From Dromaius novaehollandiae (lineage: Eukaryota; Chordata; Aves; Casuariiformes; Dromaiidae): a stretch of DNA of 64,000 nt. The notes under the pieces were generated by a model, which was given only the letters and a program-made list of their open reading frames with translations, was not told where the DNA came from and did not search any database. Position 1 is the stretch's first letter. Every line of letters starts with the position of its first letter. The DNA is taken from NCBI RefSeq assembly GCF_036370855.1, contig NC_088102.1, positions 42,135,835 through 42,199,834 on the forward strand. Direction: 5' to 3'. Made by a program: the position numbers and the translations under genes. Shown here one piece after another: positions 25,601 to 36,099 of the stretch.

Positions 25601-28600
25601 CACTGTAGCTACTGTACCGTAGTACAACAGTAGTGACCTTTGGAGAACAGAGTTGGTTTACGTTGTTGGGGAAAAGTTTCTTGCCAACACCAAAGCTAAA
25701 TTTTTTCTGTAAAACTTGGACTTATCTTGAAATAGTTAGGTGACAAAATGGGGCAGAGTTAACTTTTTGGTGTCCTGACATCCAGACAATCATAATCTAC
25801 TGGACTTTAAGAACTGCCGTCAAACATGGAATTAAAGCACCATATAGCAACATTCAACATCCTCAATATAGAAGCAGTTTTAGCAAAAGTCAATCACAAA
25901 ACACTACTTAAAAAGAGAATAATTTGCTGCCAGTCATGACTATGCGTTGTCTCTCCTACCTTGATGTCTCTCCTAAACACTTGTTTAGTCACTATGGAAA
26001 TAAAATTGTAGGCAAAAGTTGAAAACACACATATGCACTGTCTAATTGGATTTTAACGTGCTTGTAGTTCAGTCTTGATCTTATGTTCACCTGAAGTACG
26101 CCTGACACTCTTCGGTAGGGGTGGACCCCAAACCAGAATAGATACTTGCATAGTGTTGGGATGTGATGATAGTTCTAGGTTTAGATGACTAAATGACATA
26201 AAAGGGATAGATTCTACTGTTGGAAAGTACCTTTTAGCACCACTGCCATCAGATGATCTTCTCTTCTACTGTGAGTCTGGCCTACCTTTTAGAGGGTTAA
26301 TTGGGGAGAGAGGAAGTAACTGCTCATGAGATCTGTCTTCTCCTAAGTCTGTGACCAGCTTGTCCCTTCAGAGGCTTTCCTTGACTTCCTGTACATATTC
26401 ATCAGCCTGACTCAAACAATGAAACTACTAAAACTTCGGAGGAATGTTGTGAAACTCTCTTTGTATCGGCACTTCACCAACACACTCATCTTGGCAGTAG
26501 CAGGTAAGCAGAAAATTACATTCATCAAATAAGAGCACTTCCCATTTTGATATATGGCTTGATTTGATTGCTAAAGCAGATCTCTTGAATTTTGTGGCAT
26601 TTCTGTAAATGCAGTCAAAATACTTGGTATTTCTAACACTTGATTCCTTTCTAATAGTGGGTTTCCGACAAGGGTTATGTTGCTACTTCAGAGGCAGTGG
26701 ATTGTTAGTCTTGATGTTAGTAAGATCGGTAGTTCTATACAATTCCTCTAACAGAGCACCTTCTTCCCTCCTAATGATTATTTTTTGCTTCCTGGCAGCT
26801 TTATGCTATGGTGTTAACTCAATTTTTTTTTGCCAAAATCACAGCCCTGAGTGCTGTGGGATTTTAAGATGTCTTCTGGCTCTGCATTATTGGCATGATC
26901 ACGTTTAGTGTTTCTTCCTCCTCTGTTGAAGGCAAGAGCAACTCTTGGAAAAACAATGTTCTTAATACTGTAAAAGGGTGCCCTCTCTAGGAGAATAGAG
27001 ATTCAACCTTTCTGTCAATTTGCAGTGGTAATAAACTAAACACAAAGGATAAATCTATTTAAATGTGTTAGTGCTGCAAGGTTATTAGCTTCTCCCCTCT
27101 ATCTCAACATGCTAACCATACAGTGAGTAGAAAACTTCTAACCACTCTGTTCTTTATTTCAAAACAACAACAGCAGCATTCATTTAATAAACAATTCTGA
27201 TTAAATTCCTTGCAGCACCTGATTCTTAATTGTAGAACTCATTAGTGGAGGGAAGTCTCATCCTTTAAAATCATGGTGAGAGCGTAGTTTGAGCATTGGA
27301 ACTCTTTTGGGTCAGGATTTGAATGCTTAGGCATTCAGGCAGATCAGATGCTTCAGTTACTTAAAGGTAGGTTTGATTTGTCAACTGGTAAAGAAACTTT
27401 GGTTTGGATACTTGATGAAGGCATGTGGAGTTTGGCTAAATACTTTTTTACTTGATTTTTATGCCTTGGGTCTGTGACGAAGCAGTAGCAAGATATACTG
27501 GTCTGTGACTTGGGCTTGGAGTGCATAAACTTCTGTAGTAAGGTCAGCACGATAAGAACGTTTTGTTTTCCAGAACTAATGAATCAGATTCCAGTATTTA
27601 GGTCTTCACCCTTTTGGGGAAAGCTTTACAAACAAAATCTGGTTAGTACTATACAAATACTAGCATATTTAATAGTAATAAGTTTATTTGTTTTAATCTT
27701 GCAGCATCCATTGTATTTATCATCTGGACCACCATGAAGTTCAGGCTGGTGGATTGTCAGTCGGTGAGTTTGTATCTTGAATGCTTTCTGTGACTTGTGC
27801 CTCCTGATAAGTTTACATTTGTCAGTATAAGAGGTGAGATTGGGAATTCTGAAACATTTTTTTTGCTGTGGATCATGTCTAGAGTAGAATACCATACATG
27901 AAACTGTCTCACTGTTGTGGGAAGCTGGCCTCTTTGTTAGATGCCTGTATCTTACCCTAGGAGAGAACTGAGGAGGTAGACGCTCTTTCTCCTCAACTTG
28001 TTCTACTTGTGCTGCTGTTCTCCTTTACAGGACTGGCAGGAGCTGTGGGTGGATGATGCCATCTGGCGTTTGTTGTTCTCAATGATCCTTTTTGTCATCA
28101 TGATTCTGTGGAGGCCATCTGCCAACAACCAAAGGTTCAGCTTTTCTTACTTGTTTCTAAAAATACTGTTTTGGGGAAAGCTTATCTATCCAAAGAACTC
28201 CTGGTGGGTAATTTCAGTTGCTGTATGCTGATCCATAGGGATACGAAGCAATTTATGTAGGAGCTTGAGGAAAAGTAAAAGTAGCTGTCTGTTTCTTTTC
28301 ATCTCAATAAGCATAAGGAGCCATGAAGATAAATTCATCGCCAGGAAGAGATTCTATTTAAAAAGAAATGGCTCAAATTCTTGATTATGTAGTTGAGCAT
28401 AGATCTGGCTTAAAAACAACGAACTGCATGGAACAGTCAAATGATACGAATGTCAGGGTAATAAATCTCCTACACAGCAAGAGATATTCCTCCAAGGTAG
28501 CTCTCATTCTTTCCCTCCTAAAGGTTTGCTTTCTCACCGCTGTCTGAAGAAGAGGATGATGATGAACAGAAGGAGCCAATGTTAAAGGAAAGCTTTGGTA

Positions 28601-31600
28601 AGGCCAAAATTATTTCCACCCCTGCTCTCCTCATTTCAGTGTTGAAGGGACACCTCTGGAGAGAGTGGTCTTCTGTTTTCTGACAAAAAGTTCATTACTG
28701 ATGTAAAAGCAGAGTAAATGCTTCCCTATTGCCAGTTTTATGCAGCTGTAGAGGAACAGCACCATGAGGTTCAGTCTTTACATTCGGGTTTTTCAGATGA
28801 TGCTGAACACACTGCTGTTGTGGCTGCTCTACCATGTTCACTAGACATTGTTTACATAAACAAAGTCATAGGTTTAGATCCAGTTATGATGACAAGAGCT
28901 TCTCAGACATTGTTGCCAGGCAGCAGATTAGTTTGCAATTCTTTTAAAATCTAGTTTAAAAGTTCTCATGTTTTATCAGTTCTCTGAACTCTGCGGTTTA
29001 TTTTCCATATCCGAAGGGCCTAATACAGGTATGTTCAATGTAAACATATGTATTAGTCATGAAAGTCCAGCTTTATAACACCAAGTTACACCTTTTTCAC
29101 CACTCCCTCCCTCCTACTGTAATAACCTTCCCTCCTTTCCCCTGCCTCCCATCTCCCTACCACATCTGTTGTCCTTGTAGCAATATTGTTTACAGTTGTA
29201 TAAAGGATAGGATGACATTTCAGCTGCTGCTGATGGCCCCCAAATCAGTTCTGCTGGGATATGTCAGCACTTTTTGAGTTGTTTAAGCGCTGAAGAGGAG
29301 TGTGTTATCTCCTACGTGCATTTGCCAGTCAGCTATATCTGATTATCTGCCAGGCTGGGGGAGACATGCTGCCTGTCAGCTTAAAAGCCAGTCTGGTCTG
29401 ACTGGTCAGCAGTCAGAAGGTAAAATAAATTTTGGCAGTTGCTATGTCCTTGAGCTGTATGCGGTGTATGCTTGGCTTAGAGAAAAGGAATAGAAACTGA
29501 TTTTCCTAGGTGAAATTAAATACATATTTTTGCAAGATAAATTCAGGAAAATGAGTTTTGCCCTTTTTAAATGTAGCTACTCCACTGCCTTTGTCCGGAA
29601 AAACAGTGCAAGCCTTTTGAAAGGAAAGATTCCTTTTAAAGGATAGCTTGTTTTTCTTAATCACTCGATCTCTTTAGATTTGATGAAATATTCTGAATAA
29701 ACACACTTTCACTTACAGTCCATGAACAATTATAGTTCAGTTATCCCAATCTTGTTTCCTCCTTTGTCTTTAGAGGGAATGAAAATGAGAAGTACGAAGC
29801 AAGAACCAAATGGGAATGTGAAAGCAAACAAAGTTGTGAGTATGTCCTCCCTTTCTAGAGGGAGATAGATCCCTCTGTTTTCATTGTCAGCCCCCCAGGA
29901 GTAACTTGCAGACATAGAAATTGTTCGGCCTTTATATGCAAGCTTCCTGGGTTGCTTCGGAGTGGAAGGGAGTGGGTCAAATTGTTGTATGTGTACAGTA
30001 CTTATGATAAAATATAAATAGAGGTTTTGCATGTGACTTCCTGTAAACGCAATGAAGACTTTAGAATTCAGTCTGTTCTGTAGAAATGTTTGCACAATCC
30101 AGTATAGATAGAATTATTCTATATAATACTGTATTCTGAGAATGACTAACACACTCTTTTAACAAGTTTGTCAAGCTGAGAGGGAGGCTGAGCCATATTT
30201 TAAATAAATTAATTGCCTTCTAATTTTGAGTGATTCATTACTCAAATGGGGTGATGTGTATATTATTATGTAACTACCTAAAGAGTTTGGGTGGCACACT
30301 TTTAATATATCTGCATTTTTCACATGTGGCTCATAAGCAGAGGGCTTATTCTCTATGGATGAATTCACGTTCAGCTAGGAGGTAGAAAATACATTTGTAT
30401 TCTATCACAATCTTTTCATGGATTTCAGGCATAAATTTAAGAGGAAAGAACCTATAGGAATTCCTGATAATAGAAACTTTTGTCATTAGCATTCCTTTTC
30501 TCAAAGGTTGATTGCAACCATATACTTATTATGAGGATAATGTGAAAATTTGTGTTTTCTACTGGGGGGGTGCAGAAGGAATCAATCTTCCACCTCAAAC
30601 AGGCTTATTTGTATTGTGAATTAGAATGTTTTCATCAATTAGTGAGTAGTCCTAACAATGTAATGAAATTTACCTCTGCAGAATCTAGCTCATGCTATTT
30701 AATAATTTTTCATCTATAAAATCTTCTAAAGATAAAGCTTTCCTGTGGGAGACTAAACCACTAAGATTATAACTTATTCCAACTTTATAATAGTCTCTTT
30801 CTTGGAACATGTTTTCTGTAATTCAGAAATCTCATTTTGAGGGTTTATTTGAATTGGCATTATAATTATAGTGTGTTTCTCAAGGAGGCTGAGAGGGAAA
30901 AAAAAGGCTTGTGTGTATAACAGCATTTTGGGAAAAGTGACTTTTGTTCTCCACTTCATTTCTGTACTTGTAGCAGGAGGATGACCTGAAGTGGGTAGAA
31001 GAGAATGTCCCTTCTTCAGTAACTGATGTGTAAGTATTTTTGTAGTTACAATAAAAGCAGGTTCCTCAGACACAAGAATGCAACTATGCTAGAATGCCCA
31101 GTAACTTGCATGTTGCACCTATCTGAGCAGATAGATAGTTCACCCGAGAATTGGCCTTTGACTTCTTGGCAGTCTTCCACCTGGCTTTATGCAGTGTCTC
31201 TGACTTGCAGTCCGCGCCACTTGAAGGCATGCTGAATTAAGGAACAGTCTCCTGATTATGAAGCCATAGGCCGATTTGTTTGCACTTCAGTGAAGTTAAA
31301 ACAAAGCAAGAACAAAACACAAAAAACCCAAAGAACAAGCCCCTCTTTCCCTCTGATTAGTGCTGTGAAAGTTCCTTTGAGTGTCTTGCCAGATATAAAC
31401 CATTGAATAATTTCACTTAGTACTGTACATGATTTGGAATGTCTGAATCATTTTTATGATCCTGGCAAGATAGCCATATAGGCAGTCCATATCTATTTTG
31501 CTTTTAATACTAATTTTTACATGCTAAAAAGTCAGTGGCTATGTCTAAGTTTTTTGTAGTTAAAACAGAAGTCCACAGATTTGCTATATTCACAAATCTG

Positions 31601-33780
31601 AACAGTGAATTTTAGCAGAGACTCTAGAATTAAATAAAACAAAAACAAAACTCTGCTTATAGTCCTTTAAAGACAAGGTGAGAAGCGAGGCTTTAAGAGG
31701 CTGCCTTGAGAGAAAATGTATTTTCACAATAATATCTGTTTTTCCAGGTCCAGCATTTATTTTTGAAGAATGTGGTAGGATGCCTTAAGAGAAAACAAGA
31801 ACTAGATGTTATAAGCTAGGAAAGGGCACTTTCCGGTAGTCTGCTGCAGAGCTTTCTGTTCTTTTAAGTATGTTGATCTGGTTTGTGAAGAGGTGAGATC
31901 CTAATAAACAGAAGGTCTCTCATAGCTTTCGGAAAGGCTACGCTACCAATGTAATTTGTTTTTTCATAGGGTATGTTTTTACAGTACAGGCCCATATTGT
32001 AAATGTCAGTGTTCATGCTTTGACAAAATGTTTCCTTTGTAGTTGTAGCCAAACTAGTAAGATGCTTGGAATGATGTAGGTTATTTCATGTCAACTTATA
32101 AGTTGTTTATTTGGCAATGAGGAGTTTAGGAAGTGAGAACAAAACAGTTTTAGAACTGTGAAGGTCCTTGAGGATACACCTTGGTCTCTTCTTCCTTTCA
32201 CGCATCTTTCTCTAACTTGCATGTGTTTAATTGAAACATCTGTATGTCTTCATTACTGTTCTCCTTTGCCCTAAAAAAATAAAGGTGCAAAATAAGGCTG
32301 AAAACAGCTCTTGATATCTGCTCTCAGTAGGTGCTCTAGTTCACTTATATATATATATATATGTATATATATATAATTTTTTTTTCCACTTGCAGTGCTC
32401 TTCCAGCGCTCCTGGATTCAGATGAGGTCAGTAAACAGATCTTTGGTACAAATCTCCTTTGGCATGTCAGAAGACTGTTATGAGCCATCTGTTAAGGACT
32501 TGGCGTACTAGAACTAGGTTCTATGATCTTGCCAGTGCAGCAGGAAAATACTACAAGGGGGAGGGAGTGGCCACCACCAATGATGCAACTTGTTAGAATA
32601 CAAATTAGTCTTAAAGGTTTGCTGTCTGCATAGCTCATCCTTTCAATGGTAGTTGTACATATACTGAAGAATACAATTTACCACAAGGCAACCAGTGGTT
32701 TTTATACTGCTTTACAAGCCCTTTCTGCTGGAGAGAGAGTGAGAGTGAATGTGTCTGTGTGCATGCATGCACCTGTGCATGTCCCTTTGCATACTCAGTT
32801 GTGTATTTCCCAGTCGGTTTCTCCTCTTCCCTTTGTACATGAATTCTTGGGGGAGGGATGTTATGCTGTGGAAAAGCAACTGAATTACGTAGTTTGGAGA
32901 AGATAGGCTTTTGATTAATATTGTGAGTAACATTGTTGGATCCTTTCATGGTAGGAGATACTCTTGGTATCATGATACTGTTAATTATTGTATCATTTGA
33001 AAAGCACTGTAATGCATTTAGAGGAAATGATAATAGCAAAGTATTTTTGAGTCATCTGGCATAACTTTCTTTGTGCTACTGTCAAAAAATGCATGTTGGA
33101 ATTCAAAAGGCTTTTCTGGTAACTGTTTTTTTAAATGCTACACAATAATGATATAGTGTAGAGGACATTGTGATAGCACTGTGGTTTTAAACAACGGCTT
33201 TATCACAGGTTACTAGTATTATCATGCCCTCCGCTGTAGTTATCCACCACTGTTTCCCTTAAGGCTACCTCCAGATACTGTCACTGAACTTGCTAACAGA
33301 TAATAAATCTATGCCGGAATTAAATTGTCAGGAAGATTTAATGAGAAAGAAGGTGAATATTACAGCACTGAAATAACTACTTGGACTCTTTTTATGTAGG
33401 TACTCCTTCATATTTTTGTAACTCACAGTAGAATCCTGTGCATAAGTGTTTAAAAGGGGAGTCCATGCTAAGCTGTTATCTGGAGCAGGAGGAAACAGTG
33501 CAACCCATCAGCTTGTGAGGGAGAGTTACTTTCACAACAGTGAAAATTATGATGTATGCATATGAATAATATGTGTGTGAATGACATGACGTCTTCCCTG
33601 TACTCCTGTGAATTAGTAATTTGTGAATGGAAGGTTATAACTTTCCACTCTGAAAGAAAGGGCATACCTGCTGTGTAAGTTGGACTCCTGGCTTAAAATG
33701 CAAATGACAAAACTATGTGGCTTTTTTTTGTCTTGCAGGAAAGAATGATTACACACTTTGAAAGGTCCAAAATGGAGTGA
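10123..33780 (+). CDS. TMEM87A: Transmembrane protein 87A, Golgi seven-helix GOST-family protein, 20 coding exons
   Basis: Exons: 10123-10257, 11072-11132, 14679-14776, 15663-15779, 17452-17508, 17598-17654, 19298-19448, 20209-20270, 22132-22315, 23072-23171, 23970-24063, 25245-25313 (or 24588-24659), 26395-26503, 27705-27763, 28031-28134, 28524-28597, 29774-29835, 30974-31029, 32396-32426, 33739-33780. Phases agree throughout: 573 aa, against about 555 in human as remembered. Residues 1 to about 33 form a signal peptide. A lumenal GOLD-like domain with N-glycosylation sequons (NTT, NVT, NCS, NHT) follows to about residue 245. Seven hydrophobic helices span about 247-480, including [34 protein letters not shown] and [17 protein letters not shown]. 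The cytosolic tail is acidic and ends FERSKME. The family acts in the Golgi, and TMEM87A has been reported as a mechanosensitive or pH-regulated cation channel component. The exon 5 donor is ambiguous by 3 nt (17505 or 17508). Intron 12 is U12-type AT-AC. The gene shares a divergent promoter with GANC. Confidence 0.97.
12355..12455 (-). repeat. Probable MIR-like (CORE-SINE) remnant
   Basis: On the minus strand the order GGAGCCAGGAGACCTG, then CAGTTCTGCCAC, then AGTAAGCAAATCC, then TTTCCTCTGTGCCTTGACT follows the MIR consensus layout (a GGAGCCAG block, a CTCTGCCACT block, a GGCAAGTNACTTAACC block). Divergence is high, as expected of an old element. Identified by eye only. Confidence 0.45.
12640..13590 (-). 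pseudogene. Coding-like, purine-rich block on the antisense strand, possible unidentified retropseudogene
   Basis: It lies within TMEM87A intron 2. Read on the minus strand it has two lysine-rich open segments (13574-13341 and 12919-12644), separated by a stretch whose best frame shifts and contains stops. Peptides such as [20 protein letters not shown] and [20 protein letters not shown] look like protein rather than random intron. No introns or splice signals connect the segments. I do not recognise a parent gene. The alternative is simply a purine-biased antisense composition; confidence is low. Confidence 0.3.
22612..22629. repeat. (AT)9 microsatellite in TMEM87A intron 9
   Basis: Uninterrupted AT dinucleotide run. 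Confidence 0.9.
24588..24659 (+). CDS. TMEM87A: Alternative TMEM87A exon 12a, a second version of transmembrane helix 5 (72 nt)
   Basis: This stretch follows a good acceptor (TACCTTTTCAG), is open in the TMEM87A frame and is phase 0 at both ends. It encodes 24 mostly hydrophobic residues beginning [14 protein letters not shown] and ending [10 protein letters not shown]. That aligns with the exon 25245-25313 (ending [10 protein letters not shown]), with the acidic residue and final tryptophan at matching positions. Directly after the last codon comes ATATCCTTTT, a U12-type AT-AC donor identical in its first eight bases to the one after 25313. Joined to 26395 it gives ...IILW-IFISL, which is in frame. 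I infer that it is a mutually exclusive partner of exon 12b; transcripts were not checked, and it may already be annotated in some species. Confidence 0.8.
25245..25313 (+). CDS. TMEM87A: TMEM87A exon 12b, canonical transmembrane helix 5 exon (69 nt)
   Basis: The acceptor is TTTGTCTCCAG. The 23 codons run from AQNDLASL to [10 protein letters not shown] and closely match the remembered human canonical protein. The donor is ATATCCTTCA (AT-AC class). The intron ends at 26394 with AC. It has a perfect U12 branch motif TTCCTTGAC at 26377-26385, whose branch adenosine (26384) lies 10 nt before the exon. Reading the splice as GT-AG instead leaves no suitable donor before a stop. Confidence 0.93.
26377..26394 (+). 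promoter_or_regulatory. TMEM87A: U12-type branch site and AC acceptor of TMEM87A intron 12
   Basis: TTCCTTGAC is the consensus U12 branch sequence, and the intron terminates in TTCCTGTAC. Exon 13 then opens ATATTCATCAGC (IFIS). The element serves both AT-AC donors (24660 and 25314). The short branch-to-acceptor distance (10 nt) is typical of minor-spliceosome introns. Confidence 0.9.
32346..32375. repeat. (TA)n microsatellite before TMEM87A exon 19
   Basis: An AT dinucleotide run with one G interruption ends 20 bp before the exon 19 acceptor and abuts its polypyrimidine tract, so length changes could alter branch-point spacing. Confidence 0.9.
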
Positions 33781-35615
33781 AGGAGCAGCAAATGGAGTTT
33801 TTGCTATTAGACTTGGAGAAACTCTCTTAAAGTTGCTTGATGGATCAAGTGCATCCTGCTGATTTGTTTCTTCATCTCAGCCTTGAGAGTTTGATGCTTT
33901 ATTGGCATGAGGGCATCTTGCTGTGGAAGAAGTTCACAAAGACATTGAAATACCTTTTGGAAATTTTGAATTTTCAAAGTTGCTGCAAGTTTGGATTTTT
34001 AAGCAATTTAAATGTATACTATTCCGGCACCTTCTGTAACTTTTCAAATATTTAATCTGTGAAACTAAAATTCCTAATGTCTGCTTGAAGAGTTTCTATT
34101 TCAATGTTACAATTCACTTTTACAGGTCAGCTGCCTGTATCATTCTGGGGGGAGGGTGGGAACAGATAGAGATAAGCACTGGAAAAACAACGTACCCGTT
34201 TTCTGGCAGATACTGGCTTACTGGTGTGGTATGTCATGTGTCCAACACGAGTGGGAGGTTTTTAGAGAGCAGTTCTTATTACTGAAGGAAATCAGGATGC
34301 CAGAAAGGAAATATTTGGAAAAGTTACAGTGATTTGATGGGTTTTTAACAAAATCAAGTGCAATTTTATTCATAACACTGTGTAAGAAAGATTTTTCTAT
34401 TTTAAATGTCATTGACTTTTAGGTAACAGTTGCATAAAGCTTACATTTGTTGTTGTGGCACATCTCATTGCCGGCAATGTGGTGGACGCCTGGAAAAATG
34501 ATTTGCCCCTACCTTCCAAGTGTTGCATGAGCTAATTAAAAAAAAAAAAATCCCAACCCCAAACCCACTCCTGCAGCGCTCTGCAAGTGTTTGACTACTC
34601 ATGCTAAGCAGCTATTAACTAGATATTTTGGCATAACTCTCCTCTCTGCACGTGTAACATCTCCCAGCAAAAAAAAAAAAAATCAATACTCTTATCTGAG
34701 GTGATGATGTTGCTTTCTAGAGGGTGCAAGCACTGCTTACCTTATCTGACAGTAGCTTTGATGGGAGTACATAGTGCTGGGATGTTTCTGTTCCCAGTGT
34801 CACAATGTGTGGCCATCCCCTTTAGGCCACTTTAGTCTTGCTTCTAAATTAAATGATTTGGTGATGGACTTTCCTGTCCCCTGTTAGTCCCTATGGCCAA
34901 GAGGTACTCTGTTCATTTGATCACTGTGTTTCAGTCAGAGTTGCAGATTTCTATTCTGTACTTTTTTTCCCTCCTTTTTAAAGGGGAAAGAACTTTCAAG
35001 TGTCTTCAGTGGTTTTCTGGTTTTGTTTTGTGTTTGGCTGTGGAGGTTTCATGTGCAGTAACTTACACAGGGAAATCCATTGATAAATAATCTTTACAAC
35101 CAATAATTAGCAGGCAATAGTAGCACAGCTTGACTTCTAGGGAGCTGCCAGACAAGCTAGTTGTGGGTCTTGCTGGAGTGGCTTAGGGAGTCAGCTTTTC
35201 TGGTTCTTCACTGATAGCTGTGTCAGCAGAAGTGACTGTGTGCCTGTACTTCATTCATTCCACTATAAAGTCTGATAGCTTAGCTCTAATTCATCTTCAT
35301 CAACAATTTATGCTGGAGCACTGCACTTTACAGTAGAGTAGTTGAGGCACAAGTGCACATGCCTTCTGTCAACTGTGCTCTGAGGAGCCGCAACCTCATA
35401 GCAGAAAGGCAGAGAAAAAGCTGAAGCTTTAACACCTTAATCTGCCTCTGCAAGATTTGCTGGAGCTCTTCTGCCATCCCCTTTAGGCCACAGGTAGATA
35501 CTGTAGAATCTTAGGAATTAGGAAACACTTTGACTTTTCATTTAGTATATTTAATTGATATAGATGAAACAAACACACGCCCTCCATGCCCTTTTGGGGC
35601 AAGGAAATTTTGTGA

Positions 35616-35750
35616 AATAAAGCTACAGTGAACTGATTACTTTAAAAAAAAAAAATAGCATTAAGTCCTGGGGTTTTTTTTTCTGAGACAGAGAAAAAAT
35701 GGTCTCTACTGGAAGCACAAAAAAGACGTTTGTATGTACTTTTTAATAAA
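35616..35750 (+). terminator. TMEM87A: Tandem AATAAA polyadenylation signals of TMEM87A
   Basis: AATAAA at 35616 and 35745 lie about 1.85 and 2 kb past the stop. The second is followed by a T-rich stretch near 35778-35800. Choosing between them needs transcript ends. Confidence 0.5.
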
Positions 35751-35907
35751 AGCTAGGCAAAGAGTAGAAAGACTTACTTGGTTTCTTTCCATTTCCTTAC
35801 TGCTTGTTCCCTTACATGAGAAATTAACTGCTTCACAAAGCTCCCTCACTTTTCTTTAACCCTTTTTTGTATGATATTTATAATGCTGTTATTCCTAATA
35901 GTTACTT

Positions 35908-35924
35908 CCCCCCCCCCCCCCCCC
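35908..35924. repeat. C17 homopolymer
   Basis: Seventeen consecutive C residues downstream of the TMEM87A poly(A) signals. The length is prone to sequencing error. Confidence 0.9.
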
Positions 35925-36099
35925 ATTAAATGTGGCAATAGAGTGGATGTCTGTGTCAGCTGAAAAGCTAATACAGACTGGGCAAATCATAAATTTCTGA
36001 ACAAAAGTGAAAAATCTAAAGTTTCCCTAATTGCAGTCCTAGTTGGACTAATAATTTAAAGACCAAAATAAATACAGTAGAGGTGGGATGCTTTCAGTC

